DNA of 52,210 nt from CBDCMJ01 sp965218875 (GTDB lineage: Bacteria > Chloroflexota > Dehalococcoidia > Lucifugimonadales > UBA3495), in NCBI GenBank assembly GCA_965218875.1, contig CBDCMJ010000002.1, forward strand, positions 1 to 52,210, read 5' to 3'. How positions within the stretch are numbered: position 1 is the first letter of the stretch; each line of letters begins with the position of its first letter. The position numbers and the translations under genes were made by a program. Positions 25,981 through 34,258 of the stretch are shown one piece after another. The notes beneath the pieces were generated by a model. The model did no database searches. It had not been told where the DNA came from and saw only the letters and a list, made by a program, of their open reading frames with translations.

Positions 25981-26027
25981 CTGTCAACTCGGGAATCCCT
26001 CAATCACAAAGTATCGGAGGAAACATC

Positions 26028-26495
26028 ATGGCGAAGAGCATCAACAAGGTGGAACTCCTGGGCCGCGTCGGGGCGGACCCTGAGATGAAGTACACGGCGT
26101 CCGGCGTCGCCGTAACCCAGCTGCGCCTGGCCACCGACCGGGTGCGCAAGGGCGGCGAGTCGGAGACCGACTGGCACTCGGTGGTGGTGTGGGACAAGCT
26201 CGCCGAAGCCTGCGCCAACTACGTTGAGAAGGGGCAGCGGCTGTACGTCGCGGGCCGGCTGGCGCAGAACTCCTGGACCGGCGACGACGGGCAGCGCCGC
26301 TACCGCACCGAGATCCACGCCCAGGAGGTGGTGTTCCTGGACTCCGCCCGCAACGGCGGCGGCGGCAACCACACGGGCAACGGCTCTGCCAACGGGGTCA
26401 ACGCCGCCGCCAACCACGAGGCCAACGCCGGAAACGCCAACGGATTCAACGCTGGCGGTGGTTACCAGCCCGGCGACGAGGACTCTCCCTTCTAA
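26028..26495 (+). CDS. ssb: Single-stranded DNA-binding protein
   Basis: 155 residues from ATG 26028, with CGGAGG upstream. The OB fold covers about 1-105 (INKVELLGRVGADPE, WHSVVVWDKLAE, and GQRLYVAGRL). An Asn/Gly/Ala-rich linker (about 108-148) follows, ending in the acidic tip DEDSPF, the docking peptide for DNA-repair partners in bacterial SSBs. It is probably the element's own SSB, protecting single strands during transfer and recombination. Confidence 0.95.
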   Translation: MAKSINKVELLGRVGADPEMKYTASGVAVTQLRLATDRVRKGGESETDWHSVVVWDKLAEACANYVEKGQRLYVAGRLAQNSWTGDDGQRRYRTEIHAQEVVFLDSARNGGGGNHTGNGSANGVNAAANHEANAGNANGFNAGGGYQPGDEDSPF

Positions 26496-26536
26496 CCGGA
26501 CATCCGAACACCGGCGCCTTCCCCAAGGCGCAACCA

Positions 26537-26568
26537 CGGGGCCACTCCCAATCACGGGAGCGGCCCCG
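26537..26568 (+). terminator. GC-rich intercistronic hairpin 4
   Basis: CGGGGCC with GGCCCCG, inner ACTCCC/GGGAGC, between ssb and radC. Same family. Confidence 0.6.
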
Positions 26569-26602
26569 CTTCCGTTTCCAGACCAATCCGAAGGAGTCAA
26601 CC

Positions 26603-27163
26603 ATGCCCCGCAAGAAGCAAGCCAAGCAAGAGGAAATGCCCCTGTCCATCCCCGGACCCGCCTCTCCCGCCACGCCGGAGGGCCAGGCGGTGCTGGAAGC
26701 CCTGCGCTCCAACCTAGCCCTGCTGGGGGAACTGGCGGCCCGCTACGAGGTCGCCTTCCAGCCGGAACGCCCCGCCGAGATGCCCACCATCAACTGTCCC
26801 CAGGACGTTCACAACCTGCTGGCCCCGGAGATGGGCGCCCTGGCCCAGGAGCAGCTGCGGGTGCTGCTGCTCAACACCCGCAACCAGGTGAGGGGGCAGC
26901 GGGTGGTCTACATGGGCAACGTCAACTCGTCGGTGATTCGCCCCGCCGAGGTGCTGCGCGCTGCGGTCATCGAGTCCGCCCCCAGCATCATCATTTCCCA
27001 CAATCACCCGTCCGGCGATCCGACCCCCAGCCCCGAGGACGTGAGCATCACCCGCGACCTGGTCCAGGCGGGAAAGCTCCTCGGCATCGACCTGCTGGAC
27101 CACGTGGTCATCGGCGGCGACCGCTGGGTCAGCCTCAAGGAACGGAAGCTGATGGACGACTAG
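26603..27163 (+). CDS. radC: RadC/JAB-domain protein
   Basis: 186 residues. The JAB-type RadC core has LLLNTRNQVRGQRVVYMGNV, the metal motif SHNHPSGDPTPSPED (H133, H135, D146) and LLDHVVIGGDRWVSL. It is shorter than chromosomal RadC because it lacks the HhH N-terminus, like the short RadC proteins common on ICEs and plasmids. Biochemical role not established. Confidence 0.9.
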   Translation: MPRKKQAKQEEMPLSIPGPASPATPEGQAVLEALRSNLALLGELAARYEVAFQPERPAEMPTINCPQDVHNLLAPEMGALAQEQLRVLLLNTRNQVRGQRVVYMGNVNSSVIRPAEVLRAAVIESAPSIIISHNHPSGDPTPSPEDVSITRDLVQAGKLLGIDLLDHVVIGGDRWVSLKERKLMDD

Positions 27164-27203
27164 CTCCATGACACCGAGACCGGCGCAGCGCCGCCGGCCC
27201 TTA

Positions 27204-27225
27204 CGGGGGAAAACACTCTCCCCCG
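27204..27225 (+). terminator. Hairpin after radC
   Basis: CGGGGGA, eight-base loop, TCCCCCG. Same position type as the other hairpins but with a different stem sequence. Confidence 0.55.
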
Positions 27226-27259
27226 CTCCTTGCCCATTCACACCTACAGGAGGTACTCC

Positions 27260-27916
27260 ATGATTCCCACGGAACCCGTCCAGAGCGGCGAGGACCTCTA
27301 CACCATCTCGGCCGGAGGCTACTCGGCCACCGCCGACGCCTTCGCCCGCGACACCGACACCGGCGGCCTCTGGTTCCTCTCCATGGTGGGGCCGCAGACC
27401 GCCCTCAAGGCCATCTGGGCCTCCCTGCTCAAGCAGCCCCCGGACACCGCTTATCTGATCAAGGGGGTGGAAGGGATGGCCCTCTCCGGCGGATACCAGC
27501 AGTGCCAGGTCCCGTATCACACCGTCGGCACCTGGACCACCCGCATCGCCCGCCTGTCCGTAAGCCGGGGCTGGCACGCCCTCGTTTACACCCGGCTCGC
27601 GGAGTTCAGCTTCGAGCGGGACGACTTCCTGCTGCTGGCCCAGGACCAGGCCGACGCGCCGGGGCTGCACCACCGCTTCCTGGACCGGCGCAGCCCCCTG
27701 CCCCTGCACCGCTCCTGGCGGGACTGGCTCTGGCGAAGGGGGCTGGACACCGGCGAGATCGTCCCCCTGGAGTCCGCCGGGCTGCTGGCCTACACCTGCA
27801 ACCCCAGGGGCGAGGAACTCAAGGCCGACCTGTCGGCGGCGGTGGCGGCGGGGACGCTGACCCTCAATGAACCGGAACCCGAAACCGATGAAACGGAGGA
27901 AGACAACGATGGATAG
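27260..27916 (+). CDS. Hypothetical accessory protein
   Basis: 218 residues from ATG 27260 behind AGGAGG. An alpha/beta protein with aromatic-rich middle (TRLAEFSFERDDFLLLAQDQ, SWRDWLWRRGL) and an acidic tail. The tail may be disordered. It overlaps the next gene by eight bases. No family recognised. Confidence 0.7.
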   Translation: MIPTEPVQSGEDLYTISAGGYSATADAFARDTDTGGLWFLSMVGPQTALKAIWASLLKQPPDTAYLIKGVEGMALSGGYQQCQVPYHTVGTWTTRIARLSVSRGWHALVYTRLAEFSFERDDFLLLAQDQADAPGLHHRFLDRRSPLPLHRSWRDWLWRRGLDTGEIVPLESAGLLAYTCNPRGEELKADLSAAVAAGTLTLNEPEPETDETEEDNDG

Positions 27917-28316
27917 GACGCTGAACCCGGTGAAGCGGGGCAACAAGCGCCGCCGCGCCCGCAACTGGAAGGCCTGGCAGCTTTTCTCCCCGGATGGTGA
28001 CACCTGCCGCTTCTGCCCCCACGGGGCTTCCGACCACCTGACGTCGAGCGGTCAGCCCCATTTCTACCGGCCCGCCGCCGAGCAGGACTGGCGGAACTCC
28101 AACGAGAAGCTCTACCGCCACGAACTGGCCGACGGCACGGAGGTGCTGGTCAAGCGCATCACCGTCGCCAGCCGCGCCGAGCTGCTGACGGCCTTCTGCA
28201 CCGCCTGCGCCAGGGACAAGCAGACCGACCAGGTCCTGTGCTTCCAGCGCACTCTCGCCAAGGGCGAGGTGGTGGGACTGACGAACCTGAACGGAAACCA
28301 CAACGACGGGAGGTAG
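27909..28316 (+). CDS. Small putative zinc-binding protein
   Basis: 135 residues from ATG 27909, with GGAGGAAG upstream. A basic N-terminus is followed by CRFCPHG and His-rich residues, and later FCTACARD, which together could bind one zinc ion. Function unknown. Coupled to the gene before it by overlap, and four bases from the next gene. Confidence 0.7.
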   Translation: MDRTLNPVKRGNKRRRARNWKAWQLFSPDGDTCRFCPHGASDHLTSSGQPHFYRPAAEQDWRNSNEKLYRHELADGTEVLVKRITVASRAELLTAFCTACARDKQTDQVLCFQRTLAKGEVVGLTNLNGNHNDGR

Positions 28317-28320
28317 CACC

Positions 28321-28608
28321 ATGGCCGGCAAACAGACCCTGTACTTTCCCTGCCCCGGCTGCGGGGCGCGGTTCGCCCAGGTGGAGGAGACCGACGAGGA
28401 CATCCACGCCGGGGAGACCTACACCTGCAACGAGTGCGGCGCGGCGGTGGTGCTGGTCGCCCTAAGCATGGAGATGCTGGCCGACCCCGCCGTCATCCGG
28501 TGGAACTGCCACTTCTGCAAGCCCGGTCCCTGCCGGTTGGCCCCGTCCAGCGGCGCCTCCGGCGACTCAACCGACGCCACCACCGAGCAACCCGACGATT
28601 CCAGGTAA
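28321..28608 (+). CDS. Small zinc-ribbon protein
   Basis: 95 residues. CPGCGARF and CNECGAAV form a typical zinc ribbon (about 11-42). A further CHFCKPGPC may hold a second metal or remain reduced. The tail is Ser/Thr/Asp-rich. Possibly a DNA- or protein-binding adaptor; not recognised further. Ribosome site GGGAGG. Confidence 0.72.
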   Translation: MAGKQTLYFPCPGCGARFAQVEETDEDIHAGETYTCNECGAAVVLVALSMEMLADPAVIRWNCHFCKPGPCRLAPSSGASGDSTDATTEQPDDSR

Positions 28609-28635
28609 CCCATTCCAAGCTACAGGAGGACCGAC

Positions 28636-29670
28636 ATGAGACTCGCTGCCCAAGCCAAAGGGGGCTTCTATCCCACGCCGCCCCGGGTGGTTGACTTGGT
28701 TGCCCAACTGCTCTACGGGGCCCGGGGCCGCGCCCGCAGCGCCGACACCCTGCGCGTCCTGGACCCCTGCTGCGGGGCCGGGGACGCCCTGGCCCAGTTC
28801 GCCGACCTGCTGCGCGACCGCGGCACCGTACCCGTGGAGACCTGCGGGGTGGAACTGCATAGGGACCGGGCGGAGCAGGCGGCCAACCGCCTGGACCGCG
28901 CCCTGGCCTGCGACCTCTTCGCCACCTCGATAGCCAACAACGCCTTCGGCGTGCTGCTCCTGAACCCTCCCTATGATTGGGACAAAGAGGACAAGCGGGT
29001 GGAACACGCCTTCCTCACGCATTGCACCCGCTACCTGACCGACGGCGGCCTGCTGCTGTTCATCGTACCCAAGCAGCGGCTCGCCGTCTCCGCCCGCTAC
29101 CTCTCCTCTCACTACCGGGACATCCGGTGCTGGGCATTCCCCAACCCGGAGCGGGAGGTCTTCGACCAGGTGGTCCTGGTGGGACGGCGCAAGGGCGAGC
29201 CCAGCCCAGATCCCTACGCCGAGGAGCAGGTGAGGGAGTGGGCCTTCGGAGAGCCGGAGGAGTTCCCGCCTCGCCCCTATCCCGTCTACGACCCGCCGGT
29301 GGTTCCCGCCGGGGACATCCTCTTCGCCACGCGCACCGTGGACCCGCTGGCGGCGGTGGCCGAGGCCAGGAAGACGGGCCTGTGGGCCAGCCAGGAGGTC
29401 AGGGACTCCCTGTGGCCCGCCGACGACCGGCGCACCCGGCCCCTGATGCCCCTGCGTAGGGGACACATGGCCATGCTGGTGGCGGCGGGCTTCCTGGACA
29501 ACCTGGTGCTGGAGGCCGACGGCCGGCGCATCCTGGTCAAGGGACGCACGACGAAGGAACTGGTGCTGGCCGAGGAGACGGAGAACACCGAGGTCTACCG
29601 GGAGCGGCTAAGGACCACGGTGGTGGCCCTGGACCTGGACGACGGGGAGATCACCGACATCGCCGCCTGA
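28636..29670 (+). CDS. DUF6094-type N6-adenine DNA methyltransferase
   Basis: 344 residues. The SAM site is LDPCCGAGDAL (42-52), the catalytic motif is NPPY (110-113), followed by a helix and strand typical of Eco57I/TaqI-like enzymes (GGLLLFIVPKQRLAVSARYL). The C-terminal 130 residues are probably target recognition or a partner-binding part. No matching nuclease is adjacent; the next gene is a SNF2-type helicase, a pairing I recall from other ICEs and plasmids. It may protect the element from host restriction or act in its own control. Confidence 0.82.
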   Translation: MRLAAQAKGGFYPTPPRVVDLVAQLLYGARGRARSADTLRVLDPCCGAGDALAQFADLLRDRGTVPVETCGVELHRDRAEQAANRLDRALACDLFATSIANNAFGVLLLNPPYDWDKEDKRVEHAFLTHCTRYLTDGGLLLFIVPKQRLAVSARYLSSHYRDIRCWAFPNPEREVFDQVVLVGRRKGEPSPDPYAEEQVREWAFGEPEEFPPRPYPVYDPPVVPAGDILFATRTVDPLAAVAEARKTGLWASQEVRDSLWPADDRRTRPLMPLRRGHMAMLVAAGFLDNLVLEADGRRILVKGRTTKELVLAEETENTEVYRERLRTTVVALDLDDGEITDIAA

Positions 29671-29721
29671 CCCCGCCCAACGACAACTACTCTGACGGCT
29701 GCAACGCCAGCCGCGACACGA

Positions 29722-29758
29722 AGGCCCCGCTTGTTCCACCAAGGAATGGGCGGGGCCT
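29722..29758 (+). terminator. Hairpin between methyltransferase and helicase genes
   Basis: AGGCCCCGC and GCGGGGCCT, nine-pair stem, followed by CGCTTTTCC. Same family with the arms reversed. Confidence 0.6.
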
Positions 29759-29799
29759 CGCTTTTCCGAAAGGCAACACTCAAGGCAAGGAGATTACCC

Positions 29800-32196
29800 A
29801 TGAACCTGTCAGGATTCATCGACCAGTTCAAGGAGGCCATCGCCAGGCGGGTGGTGGAGTCCTACCCGCCCCTCTACCGACCCTCGGAGAACGGCCAGAA
29901 GCTGCCCCGGCTGCTGCGCACCCCGATGGGAGGCCAGGAGGACGCCATCAAGGGCACGGCCCTCTCCCTACAGGTCCACCGGGGCACCACCGTCGTCGGT
30001 GAGATGGGCACCGGCAAGACCTTCATCGGCGCCGCCGCCGCCCACGCCGCCGGCTTCCGGCGCATGTTGATCCTCTGTCCGCCCCATTTGACCCGAAAAT
30101 GGAAGCGGGAGGTGGAGGACACGGTGCCCGGCGCCCGCGCCGCCATCGTCGCCTCCATCACCGACCTGGAGCGGCTGCGGCTGTCAGTGGGTCCCGCTCC
30201 CCTCTTCGCCATCATGTCCCGGGAACGCGCCAAGCTTTCCTACCGCTGGTCCCCCGCCGTGATCCAGCGCTGGGCCGCCGCCGGGGGCCGGCTGGTGCGG
30301 GACGAGCAGACCGGGGAACCCTTCCAGGTGCCCTGCTGCCCCCGCTGCTACGCCCAGGTGGTGGACAAGGACGGCGTGCCCCTGACCAACGAGGAGTTGT
30401 CCCGCAAGCGTCGCAACTGCGACCTCTGCCGCTCCGCCCTCTGGCAGGCCGACGGCTCCGGTCCCCGGCGTTATCCCCTGGCCGACTACGTGAAGCACCG
30501 GATGAAGGGCTTCTTCGACCTGCTGATTGGCGACGAGGTCCATGAGTACAAGGGCCGTGGTTCCGCCCAGGGCATCGCCGCCGGGGTCCTGGCCGACGCC
30601 TGCGGCAAGTCCCTCACCCTTACCGGCACTCTAACGGGCGGCTATTCCTCAACCCTGTTCCACCTGCTCTACCGCTTCTCGCCGGAGATTCGGACCGAGT
30701 TCGCTCGCTCCGAGGAGGGCCGCTGGATACAGCGGTACGGCTTCCTGGAGCAGACGGTGCGCCACGAAGGCGACGGCGACTCCTTCGAGGACGGACGCTT
30801 CAGCCGCCGCAAGGGATACCGCAAGACGGTGCGGGAAAGGCCGGGCCTGGCTCCCTCGGCCCTCTTCCACCTGATCGGCAACAGCGTGTTCCTGCGCCTC
30901 TCCGACGTGGCCTCGGGGCTGCCCTCATACGAGGAGCAGGTGCTGCTGTCGGGGATGGACCGGGAGACGGACTTTACCGGCTTTTCCCAGCGTAAGGCCT
31001 ACGACCTGGTGTTCGACACCCTGCGGCAGGCTTTGGCGGAAGCGTTGGCCAAGGGTTCCAAGCGGCTGCTGGCCACGTACCTGCAAACCCTGCTGGCCTA
31101 CCCCGACGGCTGCACCCGGGGCGAGACGGTCTTCGATCCCCAGACCGGCAACGTACTGGTGCAGATGCCGCCCCTGTCCGAGGACAAGCTCTACCCGAAG
31201 GAACAGGCGTTGGTGGACCTGGTGGCGGCGGAAAGGCTGGCGGGCCGGAAGGTGCTGGTCTACGCCACCCACACCGGAACCCGGGACATCACCCAGCGGA
31301 TGGAGCAGTTCCTGACCACCCACGGCTTCCGGGTGGCGGTGCTCAAGGCCGACTCGGTGGCCCCGGACCGCCGGGAGTCCTGGGTGGAGGAACGGGTCAA
31401 GCAGGGGGTGGACGTGGTCATCTGCCATCCCCGCCTGGTGCAGACCGGCCTCGACCTGATCGACTTCCCGACCCTCTGTTGGTTCGAGACGGATTACAGC
31501 GTGTACACGATGCGCCAGGCGTCGCGCCGTTCCTGGCGCATCGGGCAGAAGCGCCCGGTGAAGGTGGTTTTCATGGCCTACCGGAACACCCTCCAGGCCG
31601 ACGCGCTGAAGCTGGTGGCCAAGAAGCTGCAAAGCTCCCTGGCGGTGGAGGGGGAGCTGCCAGAGGACGGCCTGGCCGCCTTCGGGGACGAGGGCGACGA
31701 CCTGATGCTGGCCCTGGCCCGCCAGATCGTCAGTGGCGAGAAAACCGACGCTGACGGCGAGTCGGTGGAAGACGTTTTCGCCCAGGCGCGGGACGCTGAG
31801 GCCAGCGCCGAGGAGTTCCTGGTGGACGACGACTGGAAGGCCGTTGAGTCCGAACCGGAGACCGCCTCGGTCAACGGGAACGGACATCACTCCAACGGCA
31901 ACGGACACGGCGACGGCATCGGGGCGACGGTCGAACTGGTCCTGGGCAACGGCCACCACGCCGACGCCAACGGTAACGGTAAAAGTAACGGAGCCAACGG
32001 CGACGGCCACCACGAGGAACCCGCACTCGCCGAAGGGCAGCAGTCCCTCTTCTCTTGGGCCGAGTTCCTGGCCGAGGAACCGGTCAAGCCCAGGGGACGG
32101 AACGGGAGGGCCAAACCCGCCGCCGCGTCCCTGTTCGATTGGGCGCTGGAGCAGGAGCAGGAACGGGAGAAAGAGCCGGTCGGCGCGGGGCGCTAG
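29800..32196 (+). CDS. SNF2-type superfamily 2 helicase/translocase
   Basis: 798 residues from ATG 29800, with AAGGAG upstream. Walker A is GEMGTGKTF (67-75). The Walker B box is DEVH (245-248), preceded by an inserted zinc ribbon (CCPRC at 179-183 and CDLC at 207-210). Motif III is TGT, and the C-terminal motifs are VYATHTGTRD, QTGLDLID and QASRRSWRIGQ, as in SNF2 proteins. After about residue 690 comes an Asn/Gly/His-rich linker. The last 52 residues have two aromatic motifs (QQSLFSW and SLFDW). That tail recurs at 36820-36978. Partner of the methyltransferase by position; substrate unknown. Confidence 0.88.
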   Translation: MNLSGFIDQFKEAIARRVVESYPPLYRPSENGQKLPRLLRTPMGGQEDAIKGTALSLQVHRGTTVVGEMGTGKTFIGAAAAHAAGFRRMLILCPPHLTRKWKREVEDTVPGARAAIVASITDLERLRLSVGPAPLFAIMSRERAKLSYRWSPAVIQRWAAAGGRLVRDEQTGEPFQVPCCPRCYAQVVDKDGVPLTNEELSRKRRNCDLCRSALWQADGSGPRRYPLADYVKHRMKGFFDLLIGDEVHEYKGRGSAQGIAAGVLADACGKSLTLTGTLTGGYSSTLFHLLYRFSPEIRTEFARSEEGRWIQRYGFLEQTVRHEGDGDSFEDGRFSRRKGYRKTVRERPGLAPSALFHLIGNSVFLRLSDVASGLPSYEEQVLLSGMDRETDFTGFSQRKAYDLVFDTLRQALAEALAKGSKRLLATYLQTLLAYPDGCTRGETVFDPQTGNVLVQMPPLSEDKLYPKEQALVDLVAAERLAGRKVLVYATHTGTRDITQRMEQFLTTHGFRVAVLKADSVAPDRRESWVEERVKQGVDVVICHPRLVQTGLDLIDFPTLCWFETDYSVYTMRQASRRSWRIGQKRPVKVVFMAYRNTLQADALKLVAKKLQSSLAVEGELPEDGLAAFGDEGDDLMLALARQIVSGEKTDADGESVEDVFAQARDAEASAEEFLVDDDWKAVESEPETASVNGNGHHSNGNGHGDGIGATVELVLGNGHHADANGNGKSNGANGDGHHEEPALAEGQQSLFSWAEFLAEEPVKPRGRNGRAKPAAASLFDWALEQEQEREKEPVGAGR

Positions 32197-32213
32197 GCCG
32201 CAGATGCACGGGG

Positions 32214-32240
32214 AGGCCGCCACAAACGGAACGGCGGCCT
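32214..32240 (+). terminator. Hairpin after the helicase gene
   Basis: AGGCCGCC and GGCGGCCT with an 11-base loop, followed by TCC. It separates the helicase from the PRTRC cassette. Confidence 0.6.
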
Positions 32241-32293
32241 TCCTGCACACGCCAACGCAAGCGAAACGACAACCAACGCAAAGGAGATCAGTC

Positions 32294-32500
32294 ATGGCAA
32301 GAGTGTTCGTGTACGACGACCGCGAGTTTCCCGACCCCGATCCCGAGATGAGCGTCGAGCAGGTGAAGGCCACGCTCAGCGACTTCTATGGGGAGATCGC
32401 CAATGCCTCGGTGAAGGAGACCAGCCGGGGCGACGACACCATCTACGAGTTCCAGCGGCGGGTGGGCACCAAGGGCGCCTTCACCCATACCTGCAACTAG
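32294..32500 (+). CDS. PRTRC system protein C (ubiquitin-like)
   Basis: 68 residues. The sequence VFVYDDREFPDPDP, followed by MSVEQVKATLSDFYGEIANA and DDTIYEFQRRVGTKG, matches PRTRC protein C as I know it, a small beta-grasp protein of the prokaryotic ubiquitin-like group. After GTKG this copy has seven extra residues (AFTHTCN), which might need removal before a C-terminal Gly could be activated. It lies upstream of E2-like, JAMM and E1-like genes, the expected partners of a ubiquitin-like protein. Ribosome site AAAGGAG. Confidence 0.85.
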   Translation: MARVFVYDDREFPDPDPEMSVEQVKATLSDFYGEIANASVKETSRGDDTIYEFQRRVGTKGAFTHTCN

Positions 32501-32512
32501 GGAGGTAACCAA

Positions 32513-32743
32513 ATGGACAACCGGACCCTGGCCGGTCTGCTGGCGGCAACCCCGCCGGCGGACCTGAAAATCACCGAGCTTGCGGCGGAGCTAACCCTAC
32601 CCGACGGCAGCCTGAACCTGGACGCGGCGGCGGCCCGGCAGCCGGAGGTGGAACTGGCCTGCGCCCAGGCCCAGGACTACGCCGCCGCCACCAAGCGGCT
32701 GCTGGAGGCATTGCGGTGGCAACTGCGGCCCCGCCGGTACTGA
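32513..32743 (+). CDS. Small acidic protein in the PRTRC cassette
   Basis: 76 residues from ATG 32513, with GGGAGG upstream. Mostly helical (EVELACAQAQDYAAATKRLL), with an Ala/Leu-rich start. It overlaps the next gene by 28 bases. I do not recognise it as any PRTRC protein (A-F); it may be a specific addition. Confidence 0.6.
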   Translation: MDNRTLAGLLAATPPADLKITELAAELTLPDGSLNLDAAAARQPEVELACAQAQDYAAATKRLLEALRWQLRPRRY

Positions 32744-33564
32744 GCAACCTGGCCGAAACGCTCCTGCGGCGTCCGCCGTCGCTGCAGGAGCTGATCGTCC
32801 GGCTGGGCTACGCCGAGGACTACGCCTGGTTCGCCGGACTGGCGCGCCGCCTCTTTCCCGATGAGGCGGAAACGATGCTGGCAGTCCCGGACGTGGGCGA
32901 GCGGCTGGAACGCTTCGCCCGGCTCTTCCAGGAACGCCACTTCCCCCTCTACGCCCCCTACCTGGAGTTCTTCGTGGACGAAGGCGAGGACCCGCCCTTC
33001 ACCTGGCTCAGGCGGGGCATTCCCTTCCAGCTGGTGGGCTTCGGCTACGACGGCCTCCACGAGATGTGGGACGGCTACCGGGAGGGCCTCTCGGCCCTGG
33101 CGCTGCTGGCCGAACCCCCCGACTCCTACTACGAAGACCCCGACGGGCTGCGGGTGGCCTGGCTGGAGTCGGCCGCCCAGCGCATCCCGCAAGAGACCCT
33201 GCTCCGCATTCCCCCGGGCGGCATTCCTCTGGAAGCCCTGAACGAGGCGTTGCAGGAGACGGGGTATGAGGGCGCGGCCCAGGCCGCCGCCTGGGTCCGG
33301 GCCGAGACCGGCAACTTCTTTCTCGACCATTGTTATGACGATGGCGACTACGACGGCTTCTCCGATCCCTGGGAGGAGGAAATCATCCAGGAGGGAACGG
33401 AGGAGTGGCGCAGGGCCGACCGGCTCATGGACGCGGTGCTGAAGCTGGCCGACTGGCTGGAGGGGGACCTGCCGGGACGCTTCGCCGAAATGCTGGACTT
33501 CATCCTGCCCCGGATACCCGAACCAACAACGGAACAGGAGGAAAACGATGATGACGACCAATGA
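32716..33564 (+). CDS. Hypothetical protein in the PRTRC cassette
   Basis: 282 residues from GTG 32716, with GGAGG upstream inside the previous gene. Largely helical and acidic, rich in aromatic residues (YLEFFVDEGEDPPFTWL). The tail is EENDDDDQ. It overlaps the E2-like gene by 17 bases. No family recognised. Its fixed place between proteins C and B suggests a part in the same pathway. Confidence 0.65.
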   Translation: MATAAPPVLSNLAETLLRRPPSLQELIVRLGYAEDYAWFAGLARRLFPDEAETMLAVPDVGERLERFARLFQERHFPLYAPYLEFFVDEGEDPPFTWLRRGIPFQLVGFGYDGLHEMWDGYREGLSALALLAEPPDSYYEDPDGLRVAWLESAAQRIPQETLLRIPPGGIPLEALNEALQETGYEGAAQAAAWVRAETGNFFLDHCYDDGDYDGFSDPWEEEIIQEGTEEWRRADRLMDAVLKLADWLEGDLPGRFAEMLDFILPRIPEPTTEQEENDDDDQ

Positions 33565-34258
33565 CACGCACCGGACCGAGTGGTCCCTGCCGGTCCGGGA
33601 CGATCTGCCCCGTGACACCCTCCAGGCGCAACTGGAGGTGTACGGCGAGACCGTCCTGCTGCGGGGCTTCGAGAGCGACCGCACCTGGGTCAGGACCGTC
33701 TCGGCGGACGAGATCGCCAACGTGTTCACCCGGCACCTGGGCTTCTCCTCGGGCCTGCTGCCCAAGAACGCCCTCTGGTGGAACCAGGGGGAGACGGGAC
33801 AGGTGGTGGCCCTGTGGCGGCCGCCCCAGGTATGGCCGGTGGCCCTGCAACGGGAGGCGTTCCAGCCTCCCGCCCGGCTCCGGTTGCCCATGCCCGGGCT
33901 GGTCTTCGTCTGCTCGCCGGGCCGGGCGCCCTGGGTCTATGCCGCCCTGGAACGGCCCAGCGACCCGGAGCAGCAGCTCTACCGCGCCCCGGCCTTCAAC
34001 GTCTTCCGGGACGGAAGGGTCTGCCCGGGCAGCCACCGCTTCCCCGAAGCGGTGGGACGGATACCCGAATCCTTCTTCCAGTCCTTCTTCTCCCTTACCG
34101 GAGACAGCCAGGGCCGGTCGAAGCAGCACCCCGACAACCTGCAAACCCTGTGGGAGGTATTGGATGGAAAGGCTGAGTACCCGCTTGAAGACCTGGTTCC
34201 CCAATGCACCGTGGCCCATGCCATGGCGGCCAGCGAAGGGAGACGGGGCTACTACTAG
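33548..34258 (+). CDS. PRTRC system protein B (E2-like fold)
   Basis: 236 residues. It matches PRTRC B/Prok-E2 family D by LPMPGLVFVCSPG, PAFNVFRDGRVCPGSHRFP, FFQSFFSLTGDSQGRSKQHP and YPLEDLV. In this family a conserved Cys replaces the classical E2 site. C159 (RVCPGS) is the best candidate and C122 a second one. It would accept a ubiquitin-like protein from the ThiF-type E1. The JAMM gene starts inside its 3' end. Confidence 0.85.
   Translation: MMTTNDTHRTEWSLPVRDDLPRDTLQAQLEVYGETVLLRGFESDRTWVRTVSADEIANVFTRHLGFSSGLLPKNALWWNQGETGQVVALWRPPQVWPVALQREAFQPPARLRLPMPGLVFVCSPGRAPWVYAALERPSDPEQQLYRAPAFNVFRDGRVCPGSHRFPEAVGRIPESFFQSFFSLTGDSQGRSKQHPDNLQTLWEVLDGKAEYPLEDLVPQCTVAHAMAASEGRRGYY

Noticed and set aside
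30925..32373. 482-residue minus-strand frame opposite the helicase
   Set aside because: Antisense shadow with biased composition. The plus strand has clear helicase motifs and ribosome sites.
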